A DNA stretch of 64,000 bases from SH-MAG3 sp036374995 (GCA_036374995.1 DASUSS010000013.1:62001-126000), one strand, 5' to 3'. Shown: positions 24,566 to 33,116, numbered from the stretch's first letter. The notes: a model not told the origin generated them from the sequence alone. Program-made: numbers and translations.

Positions 24566-25212
24566 GGTTCTGGAGTCGAACAGCATTCGCCGTCGTCGTC
24601 CTGCTCCTGCTCGCGCTGCCCGCGTCGGCACAGGAGATCGCTCTGAAAGGCGGGATCGCGATCTCCCGGTTCCAGACGACCGGTACGGTACCGTACGACG
24701 GCAGCTTCGTGTCGACGTCGTATGGCGGCCACGCGAGATTCCATTTCGGACCGATCGCGCTCCAGCCGGAACTGCAGCTCGTGTCACGCGGCGGGTCCAT
24801 TGAGGGCGGCGCGACCGACGAGCGGCTCCGGCTCGAGTACATCGAGTTCCCGCTCGCTCTCGTGGTCCCCGTGCGGGTCGGGCGACTGGAGCCGTACGCG
24901 TTCGGCGGACCCGTGTTCTCCCTGGAGACCCGCTGCAGGTCGATCATCGAGGAAGACGGATTGAAGACGAACTTCGGCTGCGAGGATCCAAGTGCGGGCA
25001 ATGCGTTCGAGCGGCCGGTCCTGGATTACGGCGTGAGCGGGGGCGCTGGGATATCGTATCCGGTCGGCAGCGGCCGTATCCTCCTCGAGGGTCGCTACAC
25101 CTGGGGTCTCCGCAACATCTATGATGGCCCCGACGCCGGTGTTGAGGTACGCAACCGCTCGTACGTGATCTCGATCGGGTACGCGATCCTGCCCGGCTCG
25201 TTCGACGATTAG
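24562..25212 (+). CDS. Outer-membrane beta-barrel protein (OMP_b-brl_2/PorT-like)
   Basis: 216 residues, translationally coupled to the sigma-54 activator (ATGA overlap). Signal peptide MRFWSRTAFAVVVLLLLALPASA, cleavage about AQE. The mature protein has alternating strands of an eight-stranded barrel: GGIAISRF, HFGPIALQPELQLVSRGG, LRLEYIEFPLALVV, LEPYAFGGPVFS and LLEGRYTWGLRNIYDG, with a final strand. Three loop Cys (two in RCRS..FGCED) may form a disulfide. A paralogue at 35608-36243 shares the LEYIEFPL and EGRYTWGL blocks. Possible role: outer-membrane component for the cassette upstream. Confidence 0.85.
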   Translation: MRFWSRTAFAVVVLLLLALPASAQEIALKGGIAISRFQTTGTVPYDGSFVSTSYGGHARFHFGPIALQPELQLVSRGGSIEGGATDERLRLEYIEFPLALVVPVRVGRLEPYAFGGPVFSLETRCRSIIEEDGLKTNFGCEDPSAGNAFERPVLDYGVSGGAGISYPVGSGRILLEGRYTWGLRNIYDGPDAGVEVRNRSYVISIGYAILPGSFDD

Positions 25213-25400
25213 CCGATTCGCGAGCCGGAGCGCCGCGCCCCGCGGCGTACCTCCGGCACGTCCGCGCTGCATCCCGGCCCTCGGCACGCGCCACCCGCCC
25301 CGCACCGGTGCGCGCGGAACAGCGCCACCCTAGGTTAGGTACCCCCGTCGTGGCCTCGGTCGAGGCTTTCGCGCATCCGGATTCGAATGGGAGGTCGTGC

Positions 25401-27803
25401 ATGGAGCATCTTCGCGGCATTGCCGCAGCCCTCGCCTTTGCCGCCGCGACCGCAGCGGGCGCAGGCGCGCAGACGCTGACGGGCGGCTCCGTTCCCGCGG
25501 CGCGGGCCGGGTTCGGTCTGTCCCTCGCGCTCGGCGAGAACGAGCTGTTCATCGGCGAGCCGAACAACAGGACCAGGCCCGGACTCGTTCACATCTATCG
25601 TCGCACGTCCGGCGGCTGGGAGCGCGCGGCCGAGCTTCACGCAACGGGTGGCGAACCCGGGGATGGCTTCGGCCAGCAGATCGTCCTCGACGGAAATGCG
25701 CTCTTCGTCGGTGTTCCCGCGAGGGACGGGAACCGCGGCACCGCATACGTCTTCGAGCGCCGCGGAGCGGACTGGACACAGGTCGCGCAGCTGACGCCTG
25801 GCGATCTCGATACGCGCGGCCGGTTCGGCGCCGCCATCGCAGTGAACGGCGATGTGGCGCTGATCGCCGCTCCCGGTCAGCAGAACGCGGCCGGCGCGGT
25901 CTACGTGTTCAGCCGGTCGGGCGGCGTGTGGACACAGAGTGCGAAGCTCGTGGCGGACTCCATCACGCCGCGCGCCGGATTCGGTACCGCAATCGCGCTC
26001 GCCGGGGACGTCGCGCTCATCGGGTCGCCGGGTCTGAGCGAGAACCGCGGGCGGGTGAGCGTGTTCTCGCGCGCTGCATCCGGGACATGGATGTCCAGTG
26101 GTGACCTGGATGCGCCCGGACTCGAGCCGAACGACCGCTTCGGCTGGTCCATTCGCGCCGCAGACGGTATCGCCCTGGTGAGTGCGCCCATGGCCAACGG
26201 CTCCGTCGGCGCGATCTATACCTACGCTCCCCGCGCCGACGGCGCATGGATGCGACGAGGTGAGGTCCGGCCGGAAACGGCCGCACCGAACACCGCGTTC
26301 GGTATGGTCACGTCGTTCGACGGTTCTCGGCTGATCATCGGTTCGCCGCCGGCCGACACGGGACGGGGCGCCGTGTTCGTCGCGACGCGCACCCCCGACG
26401 GCATGTTCTCCGTGCCCCGGCGTATCATGACCTCCGACGCACCGGCACGCGGCGAGCAGTTCGGTGGTGCGGTCGCGATCCGCGGCAACCTCGCGGTCGC
26501 GACGATCAGCGGCGACGATCATGGCCTCGGCACGGTCGTCGTCTTCGAGCACACGGACGGGACGTGGACCGAGAGCGCGGTACTGAAGGGTGAAGCGGAG
26601 ACTCTCGCATCCGTGCGCGGTGGCGAGGTTCGCTGCTCGGAGCAGGGCATGGCGGCCCAGTTCGACTGCCGCGATGTCGAGATGCTCTCGTTCCTGTCCA
26701 TTCCCGACCTCGGCGGCGCGCGCGGTGTGCGCCTCAACGACATCTGGGGCTGGACCGATCCGCAGACGGGGAAGGAGTACGCACTGGTGGGCCGCATCGA
26801 CGGCATGTCCGCGGTCGACGTATCCGATCCGGCAAATCCCGTCTTCGTCGCCGACCTCCCGCTCACGACCGGCGCGAATCCCGCCGTGTGGCGCGACATC
26901 AAGGTGTATCGCGACCACGCATTCATCGTCGCCGACGGCGCCGGCTCGCACGGCATGCAGGTGCTGGACCTCGCGCGACTCCGCGCATTCAGCGGCTCGC
27001 CGCTCCAGCTCGAGCCGGACACGGTGTACGCGAGCATCAACAGCGCACACAACATCGTCATCAACGAGGAGTCCGGCTTCGCCTACATCGTGGGCGCGCG
27101 CCAGGGCGGCGAGACATGCGGCGGCGGTCTGCACATGGTCGACATTCGCGAGCCCGCGAGGCCCGCGTTCGCCGGCTGCTTCGCGGACCCGCAGACGGGC
27201 CGCGCCTCGACCGGCTACTCGCACGATGCGCAGTGTGTCATCTACAACGGCCCGGACGAGCGCTACCGCGGCCGCGAGATCTGCCTCGGCTCGAACGAGA
27301 CCGCGCTCAGCATTGCCGACGTGACCGACAAGGAGAACCCGCGCGCACTGTCACGCGCGAGCTATCCGAACGTCGGATACTCCCACCAGGGTTGGCTCGA
27401 TGAGAGTCACAGGTATTTCTACATGAATGACGAGCTGGATGAGCTCAACGGGCTCACCACCAGGACCCGCACGCTGGTCTGGGACCTCGCGGACCTGGAA
27501 GACCCGCAGCTCGTCACGGAGCACGCCGGCGTCGAGGCATCCTCGGATCACAACCTTTACATCCGCGACGACCTGATGTACCAGTCGAACTACAAGAGCG
27601 GGCTTCGCATCCTCGACATATCCGACCGCGAGAATCCGCGCGAGGTCGCGTTCTTCAAGACGTTCCCGGGCGATGACGCTGCGGCCGGGTTCGCCGGTTC
27701 GTGGAGCAATTATCCGTACTTCAGGAGCGGAATCATCGTCGTGTCGAGCATCGGTGAGGGTCTGTTCGTGCTGAAGAAGCGAGACACGACGACGGTCTTC
27801 TAG
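25401..27803 (+). CDS. Secreted FG-GAP / choice-of-anchor-B beta-propeller protein
   Basis: 800 residues from ATG 25401, with GGGAGG 6 nt upstream; signal peptide to about AGAGA-Q. Residues about 30-400 are seven FG-GAP-like repeats of the form 'GxxFGxxIAxxGDxALIGxPxxxxxxGxVxVFxR'. Residues about 430-800 form a second propeller of the choice-of-anchor-B/LVIVD type (GMSAVDVSDPANPVFVADLP, DITDKENPRALS-like, SDHNLYIRDDLMYQSNYKSGLRILDISDRENPREVAFF). Located extracellularly or on the surface. It probably binds proteins or glycans. First gene of a three-gene propeller operon; a hairpin sits between it and the second gene. Confidence 0.9.
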   Translation: MEHLRGIAAALAFAAATAAGAGAQTLTGGSVPAARAGFGLSLALGENELFIGEPNNRTRPGLVHIYRRTSGGWERAAELHATGGEPGDGFGQQIVLDGNALFVGVPARDGNRGTAYVFERRGADWTQVAQLTPGDLDTRGRFGAAIAVNGDVALIAAPGQQNAAGAVYVFSRSGGVWTQSAKLVADSITPRAGFGTAIALAGDVALIGSPGLSENRGRVSVFSRAASGTWMSSGDLDAPGLEPNDRFGWSIRAADGIALVSAPMANGSVGAIYTYAPRADGAWMRRGEVRPETAAPNTAFGMVTSFDGSRLIIGSPPADTGRGAVFVATRTPDGMFSVPRRIMTSDAPARGEQFGGAVAIRGNLAVATISGDDHGLGTVVVFEHTDGTWTESAVLKGEAETLASVRGGEVRCSEQGMAAQFDCRDVEMLSFLSIPDLGGARGVRLNDIWGWTDPQTGKEYALVGRIDGMSAVDVSDPANPVFVADLPLTTGANPAVWRDIKVYRDHAFIVADGAGSHGMQVLDLARLRAFSGSPLQLEPDTVYASINSAHNIVINEESGFAYIVGARQGGETCGGGLHMVDIREPARPAFAGCFADPQTGRASTGYSHDAQCVIYNGPDERYRGREICLGSNETALSIADVTDKENPRALSRASYPNVGYSHQGWLDESHRYFYMNDELDELNGLTTRTRTLVWDLADLEDPQLVTEHAGVEASSDHNLYIRDDLMYQSNYKSGLRILDISDRENPREVAFFKTFPGDDAAAGFAGSWSNYPYFRSGIIVVSSIGEGLFVLKKRDTTTVF

Positions 27804-27835
27804 ATGGTCCATGCGCCCGGGGCGCGAACGAAACG

Positions 27836-27877
27836 GCGGGAGCGCGGCTGGCCATGGCGGCCGGCCACCGCTCCCGC
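27836..27877 (+). promoter_or_regulatory. Hairpin abutting the ribosome site of the YncE-like gene
   Basis: Arms GCGGGAGCG (27836-27844) and CGCTCCCGC (27869-27877) are perfectly complementary, with further pairing inside. The 3' arm ends exactly one base before AGGAG (27878-27882... ATG 27891). It could act as an intra-operon attenuator, a processing or stability element, or reduce ribosome access. Confidence 0.5.
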
Positions 27878-27890
27878 AGGAGCCGAGATC

Positions 27891-29006
27891 ATGATGCATG
27901 GAATGAAGCGCGCCTCACTCGCGCTGGTGGCCGCACTCGCCGCGGTGACCGCCTGTGCCGCACCCGCGCTCCAGTCGGAGGCCGTTGCGCCGGCGGCGGA
28001 TCGCGTGCTGCTCTACGTCTGCAATCAGAACGATGCGACGGTCAGCGTCATCGACCTGGCAACGAATCGCGTCATCCGTACGGTAGACCTCCAGCAGCTC
28101 GGCTTCTCGGCGAACGCGAAGCCACACCACGTCGCGGTCGAGCCGGACGGCTCGTACTGGTACGTCACGCTGATCGGCGATGGTCGTATCGTGAAGCTCG
28201 ACAGCAGCGACCGGATCATCGCGCAGGTGCCGTTCGAGACGCCGGGCATGCTCGCACTGCACCCGACCGAGGACCTGCTGTTCGTCGGCCGCTCCATGAC
28301 CGCCGTCAACCCGCCGCAGCGGATCGGCATTCTGCGCCGCTCGGACATGCTGATGAACGAGCTGCCCGTGTTCTTCCCGCGGCCGCACGCGATGGCGCTC
28401 GAGCCGCGCAGCGGTACGGTGTACACGGCCAGCCTCGGCGTCAACCAGATGGCCGCGGTCGATCCGGCGAGTGAGACCGTGGAGCTGATCGACGTTGCGG
28501 GACCGGCGCACGCGCTCATGCAGTTTGCCGTGTCGCCCGACGGCCGCACGCTGGTCATCTCCGCGGAGCTCAGCCACAAGGTCTTCGTGTTCGACATCGC
28601 CGAGCCCATGAAGCCGCGGCTGACCGACGAGATCGACGTCGGGCCGCAACCGTTCGACCCCATCTTCACGCCGGACGGTCGCTGGGTATATCTCGGCAAC
28701 AAGGCCGCGAACACCGTCACCGTCATCGACATGACGACGCGGAGCGTCGCGGATGTGATCCGCGGGCAGGGGCTCGCGCAGCCTCACGGCATTGCGACGT
28801 CGCGCGATGGCCGCTTCGTCTACGTCTCGAACAACAACCTCGGCCAGACGCACGACATGGCTGCGCACGCCGCGCCGGCCGCGCCTGCGCAGCCGGCCGG
28901 TAACGGCACGGTCGTGGTGATCGACACGGCCGCGCGCGAGATCGTGAGTGTCATCGAGGTCGGCCACAACGCGTCCGGCATCGGCACGCGCACCTGGCGT
29001 CCATGA
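27891..29006 (+). CDS. YncE-like (YVTN) seven-bladed beta-propeller lipoprotein
   Basis: 371 residues from ATG 27891 (AGGAG 8 nt upstream; in-frame ATGs at 27894 and 27903 also possible). Lipoprotein signal ends AAVTAC, with Cys about residue 21. Propeller repeats of the YVTN type: LLYVCNQNDATVSVIDLATNRVIRTV, PHHVAVEPDGSYWYVTLIGDGRIVKLD, GTVYTASLGVNQMAAVDP, WVYLGNKAANTVTVIDMTTRSV and FVYVSNNNLGQTHD. An Ala/Pro-rich insert lies near the end. Envelope-located and of unknown ligand. The stop overlaps the start of the next gene by 4 bp (ATGA), so the two are coupled. Confidence 0.9.
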   Translation: MMHGMKRASLALVAALAAVTACAAPALQSEAVAPAADRVLLYVCNQNDATVSVIDLATNRVIRTVDLQQLGFSANAKPHHVAVEPDGSYWYVTLIGDGRIVKLDSSDRIIAQVPFETPGMLALHPTEDLLFVGRSMTAVNPPQRIGILRRSDMLMNELPVFFPRPHAMALEPRSGTVYTASLGVNQMAAVDPASETVELIDVAGPAHALMQFAVSPDGRTLVISAELSHKVFVFDIAEPMKPRLTDEIDVGPQPFDPIFTPDGRWVYLGNKAANTVTVIDMTTRSVADVIRGQGLAQPHGIATSRDGRFVYVSNNNLGQTHDMAAHAAPAAPAQPAGNGTVVVIDTAAREIVSVIEVGHNASGIGTRTWRP

Positions 29007-30823
29007 GGCGCACCGCACTGCTCTGCCTTGCCGCCGCCGGCTGCGCGTCCGCGCCGGCGGAGCCACCGGACGTGCGCAGTGCCTCGAGCGGAGCGAGCGG
29101 CGGGTGGAGGCGCATCGTCGCACCGTTCAGCGTGGCCGACGAGAACGGGCGCGAATACGCGCATCCGTTTCTGGGTGGGTTCGACGTACCGCGCCCGCAG
29201 TTCATCGATATCGATGGCGACGGCGATCTCGACCTCTTCGTCCAGGAGCGCTCCAACGACCTGATGTTCTTCGAGAACGTCGGCAGCGCCACGGCGCCCT
29301 CCTGGGAATGGCGCTCGGACGGCTACCGCGACCTCGACATCGGCGAGTGGTACCGCTTCGTCGACATGGATAGTGACGGCGATTACGACATGATCGCCGA
29401 GCAGCCGTACAGTTATATCCGGCTCTACCGGAACGAGGGCACGGCCCGCGCTCCCGAGCTCGTGCTCGCCGGCGACACGCTGCGCGACAGCGATGGCAAG
29501 GCGATCTTCGCCGACCGCCAGAACATCGCGAACGCCGCCGATATCGACTGCAACGGACTCATGGATCTGTTCCTCGGCCGCGTCGACGGCACCATCACGC
29601 GCTACGAGGAGACCCGGCAGACGGATGGCACCGTGCCGCGGTTCCGATTCGTGACCGACCGGTTCGAGGGTATCGAGATCGTCGCCCAGTTCGGCAGTAT
29701 GCGGCACGGCGCGAACTCGATGTACTTCGCCGATGTCGACGGTGATGACGATCTCGACCTGTTCTGGGGCGACTTCTTCGAGGCCGGTGTGCTTCTCATC
29801 CGCAACCAGGGCACCTGTCCCGCCCCCAACCTGCGCGGCGAGCCGGAGCCGCTGCGCCGCGCGGATGGCGAGACGATCCTGACCAGCGGCTACAATGTGC
29901 CCGTGCTCGTCGATATCGACAGTGACGGCGACTTCGACCTCTTCCTCGGTATCATCGGCGGCGCGTTCAACCCGAACCGCACCGCGCCCGACAACTTCCA
30001 CTTCTACGAGCGGACGGACGACGGCTTCGCGCTCCGGACGACCCGCTTCCTGGACGCGATCGACGTTGGCAGTGAGAGCACGGTCACGCTCGCCGACATC
30101 GATGGCGACGGCGATCTCGACCTGCTCGCCGGCAACAAGATCGACCGCCACTCGCTGCAGCAGTCGCGGCTCTACGTGTTCCGGAACGAGGGCTCGACAC
30201 GCGCGCCCCGCTTCCGCCTCGCCGATACGCTCGATCTGTCACCTTCGTACCACTACGCACCTGCGGTCGCGGACCTGAACGGCGACGGTCTCGCCGACCT
30301 GCTGCTCGGCACGTGGAACGACCACGTCCTGTTCTTCACCAATGCCGGCACTCCGCAGCAGCCCGAGTGGGTGCAGGATACGACGCGTACCATACGGCTT
30401 ACGCGCGGCAGCAACTCGACGCCCGCGCTCGTCGACATCGACGGCGACGGCGACCTCGACCTGTTCGTAGGCGAAGCGTCCGGCACGCTGAACTTCTACC
30501 GCAACACCGGCACGGCCGCCGACCCGCAGTTCGAGCTGGTCAGCGACGAGTTCGACGCGATCGATGTCGGGCGCCGCAGCCATCCGGCGTTCGTGGACCT
30601 CGACCGCGATGGCGACTTCGACATGATCGTCGGGCGCGAGGAGGGGGGCGGCGTCGTGTATCGGAACGATGGCGGCCGCACGCAGCCGCGCTTCGTCGAG
30701 GACGTTTCGCTGCTGCTACCGCTGCCGCCGCTGGGCTCGCCGTTCTTCGCCGATCTGGACGGCGACGGCGCGCCGGAGCTCGTCTCCGGCAACCTCAGTG
30801 GAGGCATCTACTTCTTCCGGTAG
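29003..30823 (+). CDS. FG-GAP/VCBS-repeat lipoprotein
   Basis: 606 residues, ATGA overlap with the YncE-like gene. Lipoprotein signal MRRTALLCLAAAGC (Cys 14). The rest is a chain of VCBS/FG-GAP repeats, each with a calcium-binding loop DxDxDGDxD (DIDGDGDLDLFVQE, DMDSDGDYDMIAE, DVDGDDDLDLFWG, DIDSDGDFDLFLG and so on, about nine copies), followed by 'NxGTAxxPxF' strands. These fold into integrin-alpha-like propellers and need Ca2+. Probably displayed on the cell surface, for adhesion or glycan binding. Last gene of the three-propeller operon; the MITE-like element starts 5 bp after its stop. Confidence 0.92.
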   Translation: MRRTALLCLAAAGCASAPAEPPDVRSASSGASGGWRRIVAPFSVADENGREYAHPFLGGFDVPRPQFIDIDGDGDLDLFVQERSNDLMFFENVGSATAPSWEWRSDGYRDLDIGEWYRFVDMDSDGDYDMIAEQPYSYIRLYRNEGTARAPELVLAGDTLRDSDGKAIFADRQNIANAADIDCNGLMDLFLGRVDGTITRYEETRQTDGTVPRFRFVTDRFEGIEIVAQFGSMRHGANSMYFADVDGDDDLDLFWGDFFEAGVLLIRNQGTCPAPNLRGEPEPLRRADGETILTSGYNVPVLVDIDSDGDFDLFLGIIGGAFNPNRTAPDNFHFYERTDDGFALRTTRFLDAIDVGSESTVTLADIDGDGDLDLLAGNKIDRHSLQQSRLYVFRNEGSTRAPRFRLADTLDLSPSYHYAPAVADLNGDGLADLLLGTWNDHVLFFTNAGTPQQPEWVQDTTRTIRLTRGSNSTPALVDIDGDGDLDLFVGEASGTLNFYRNTGTAADPQFELVSDEFDAIDVGRRSHPAFVDLDRDGDFDMIVGREEGGGVVYRNDGGRTQPRFVEDVSLLLPLPPLGSPFFADLDGDGAPELVSGNLSGGIYFFR

Positions 30824-30827
30824 CCAC

Positions 30828-31052
30828 GCGGACGCGGCACCAGATTTCTGTTCTGGCGCGCGGGAGAATGCCCTGGTCCCCACGAAGCGAGGAGGGGCCG
30901 TCCGACTGGACGGCCCCTCCTCGTGCGGTTTCGGGCGCTGCCCGGCTGCCGGTCGCGTGCGCCGGCCGCCGGACCCGCCTGCTCAGCCGGTCACGCCCCG
31001 CGACACCAGGCTGCGCCGATCGGCCATAACAGAAATCTGGTGCCGCGTCCGC
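30828..31052. mobile_element. MITE-like element, copy 2 (29-33-bp terminal inverted repeats)
   Basis: Left repeat 30828-30856 and right repeat 31024-31052 are the same 29-bp sequence as copy 1, with a single mismatch in the left end (TTCTGG for TTATGG). Pairing extends to 30824 and 31056 (CCAC/GTGG). The interior contains a 16-bp perfect hairpin and is unlike copy 1's interior. It lies exactly between two convergent genes, ending 3 bp before the stop of the YG-repeat gene. No ORF inside. Confidence 0.6.
30888..30923 (+). terminator. Perfect 16-bp hairpin inside MITE-like copy 2
   Basis: Arms 30888-30903 and 30908-30923 (core GAGGAGGGGCCGTCC) are perfectly complementary around a GACT tetraloop. 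No U-tract. Its location between convergent genes suggests a bidirectional terminator. Confidence 0.65.
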
Positions 31053-31059
31053 GTGGCGG

Positions 31060-32244
31060 TCAGTTGCCGCCACCGCCGCGCGGCTTGGCCTTCCGCGGCT
31101 CCGACGAGCTGCTGCCGCTGCTCTTGCTCGGCGCTGCCGTCGTCGTCGACCGCGTCGAGCTGGTCGGGCTCGCCGATGGACGGTCGGCCCGCGGCGTCGC
31201 CGTGCCGGTCGATGTACCGCCGCGCGTGTAGCCGCGACCCTTGACCACCGACCCGCCGCGGCTGTCCTCGTCGTTCGGCTGCACGATGACGATCACCGGC
31301 CGGTTGCTGTAGCTCCAGCCGTAGGGGTCGTAGCCGTAGGGCGAGTAACCATAGCGGCCGTAACCGTAACCGTAGCCGTACCCGTAACCGTAGCAGTCCA
31401 TGCTGTAGCGCGCCCAGAACGGGTCGTAGCACCGGTCCGCCCGGGCTGCCCGGGCGCGGCGGAGCTCGTCATCGTCTTCGGCATACGGCTCGCGCGGCGT
31501 CACCGCGAAGCGCTCCGGATGCGACAGGGCCACCATCACATCGATCGTGGAGGCCGCCACGCCCTGATCCTGGAGCTGCACGAGCTTCCGCGCATCCAGC
31601 TGGAAGCCGGCCGCGCGCGCCGCCAGCAACGCCTCGACCGCGGGCGCCGCCACATTCCGCGACGCCTCGACGACCGCTGCCTCATCGAGCGGTGTCGCCG
31701 CATCGATCCGGGCAGACTCCTGCGCCAGACGCTGGTCCTGCGGCAGCTCGGTCGCCGCCCATTCCGGGATCTCCGACGCACTAGCCGCGCGATAGCGGAT
31801 CGTGCGCGCGGCGTGCTGCCCGTTCACCGTCAGCGCCTGCACGTCCACCCATTCGTCCACCGAGACCAGCGCCAGCACCCCGGTCGACGTCCGGCCCAGG
31901 CCGCTGCATGCCAGCTCGGCCCGCGTGAACACGCGCCGGCCGTCGGCCGAGAAGAACGCGCTCTCCGTGCCGCTGCAGCCGCCCTCCTCGATCGGACGGG
32001 CGACGCCGTCCGCGCGCAGCACCGTCTCGTCGGTGATGCTGCCGTCCTCGATCGTCGCGATCCGCACGGTCGTCGGCGCGTCACCCGGCAGGACGCACAC
32101 GAGCGGCCCCGCCGCCTCGCCCACCGCTTCGGCACGCCAGCAGCCGTACCACGCCGTCCAGTCACCCGCGACGGGGGCAGCGCCGAGGTGCATCGGCACG
32201 GCCAGCAGTACGGCCGCGATCGGGATCAATGTACGGGTCCTCAT
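31060..32244 (-). CDS. Secreted protein with tyrosine/glycine repeat tail, unknown function
   Basis: 394 residues from ATG 32244, with AAGGAGG 5 nt upstream; signal peptide MRTRTLIPIAAVLLAVPMHLGA. The N-terminal ~170 residues form a beta-rich domain with Cys pairs (YGCW/LVC; GGCSG/ACSG) that I do not recognise. A helical segment follows (LDEAAVVEASRNVAAPAVEALLAARAAGFQLDARKL...), then a low-complexity YG run (five or six consecutive YG), YGYSPYGYDPYGW, and an Ser/Thr/Lys-rich tail ending RGGGGN. It lies 9 bp downstream of the barrel gene at 32254 and is almost certainly cotranscribed. Possibly a surface or periplasmic structural protein. Confidence 0.75.
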   Translation of the reverse strand: MRTRTLIPIAAVLLAVPMHLGAAPVAGDWTAWYGCWRAEAVGEAAGPLVCVLPGDAPTTVRIATIEDGSITDETVLRADGVARPIEEGGCSGTESAFFSADGRRVFTRAELACSGLGRTSTGVLALVSVDEWVDVQALTVNGQHAARTIRYRAASASEIPEWAATELPQDQRLAQESARIDAATPLDEAAVVEASRNVAAPAVEALLAARAAGFQLDARKLVQLQDQGVAASTIDVMVALSHPERFAVTPREPYAEDDDELRRARAARADRCYDPFWARYSMDCYGYGYGYGYGYGRYGYSPYGYDPYGWSYSNRPVIVIVQPNDEDSRGGSVVKGRGYTRGGTSTGTATPRADRPSASPTSSTRSTTTAAPSKSSGSSSSEPRKAKPRGGGGN

Positions 32245-32253
32245 GGTACCTCC

Positions 32254-32991
32254 TTACCAGCGGAGCGCGAGCCCGACCGCAAACTGCAGCCCGCTCAGAT
32301 CGATGCTGTCCCAGTTCTGAAAGTCCAGACCGGGCCTCGCCGACCCGATCGTGTAGCGCCCCTCCGCGTTGAGGCCGAGGCGCGGCGTGAACCAGTGGTC
32401 GAGCCCGGCGAACACGTGCCCCGTCGTCGCCCGACCCCGCGACTCGAACGTCGCGGTGAAGATGGTCAGGTCGCTGCTGTCGACGAAATCGCCTTCCTGC
32501 ACCAGGCGGTACCACGACATGCCACCGCCCGCGCCGACATACGGCGTCGTCCGCACCGGCACCCACGCGAGCTCGCTGATGCCGCGGCCGCGCTCGAACG
32601 GGTAGTACCGGATCGAGGCCGTCACGGGGATCACCCGCAACTTCGTCACCTGCTCGATCGGCTGGTCGTTCTCATCGACCCACTCGCGGAATTCCGAGCT
32701 CGACTCCACGTTCGAGTAGGATACGCCCAGCGCCACATCCAGCCGGCGATGCAGCACGATCGCGACTTCGCCGCCGATCGCCGGCGCGCGGAAATCACTG
32801 CGCTCCAGCGTCAGGCTGTCCGTGAAGAAGTCGAACAGGTCGCCGCCGGCTCGATGCAGCATCGGCCCGGCCCGCAACGTCAGCTGCGCTTTCGGCTGAC
32901 CGAACAGGAACCCATCCTGCGCGTGTGCGGCGAGGGGTGTCGCTGCCGGGAGCGACAGTGCCGCGATGAGAACGAGGCCGCGCTTCGTCAT
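32254..32991 (-). CDS. Outer-membrane beta-barrel protein
   Basis: 245 residues from ATG 32991 (GGAG 6 nt upstream); signal peptide to AAHA-QD. Alternating strands typical of a small barrel: KAQLTLRAGPMLHRA, IGGEVAIVLHRRLDVALGVSYSN, LRVIPVTASIRYYPF, TPYVGAGGGMSWYRL, FAGLDHWFTPRLGLNAEGRYTIG, and a C-terminal strand LQFAVGLALRW ending in aromatic Trp, the usual BAM recognition end. Related to OmpW/OprF-type barrels. Function unknown. Operon with the YG-repeat protein. Confidence 0.83.
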   Translation of the reverse strand: MTKRGLVLIAALSLPAATPLAAHAQDGFLFGQPKAQLTLRAGPMLHRAGGDLFDFFTDSLTLERSDFRAPAIGGEVAIVLHRRLDVALGVSYSNVESSSEFREWVDENDQPIEQVTKLRVIPVTASIRYYPFERGRGISELAWVPVRTTPYVGAGGGMSWYRLVQEGDFVDSSDLTIFTATFESRGRATTGHVFAGLDHWFTPRLGLNAEGRYTIGSARPGLDFQNWDSIDLSGLQFAVGLALRW

Positions 32992-33116
32992 GCGCGCTCC
33001 TTGGGAGAGGGGTGCGGAAGAATGCTGGCAGGATCCGGGCCGGCATCACCGCTGATACTGAAAGTTCACCGATAAGGTTCCGCCGCGCAACCTCAGGCTT
33101 GCATACAGGAGGACCG

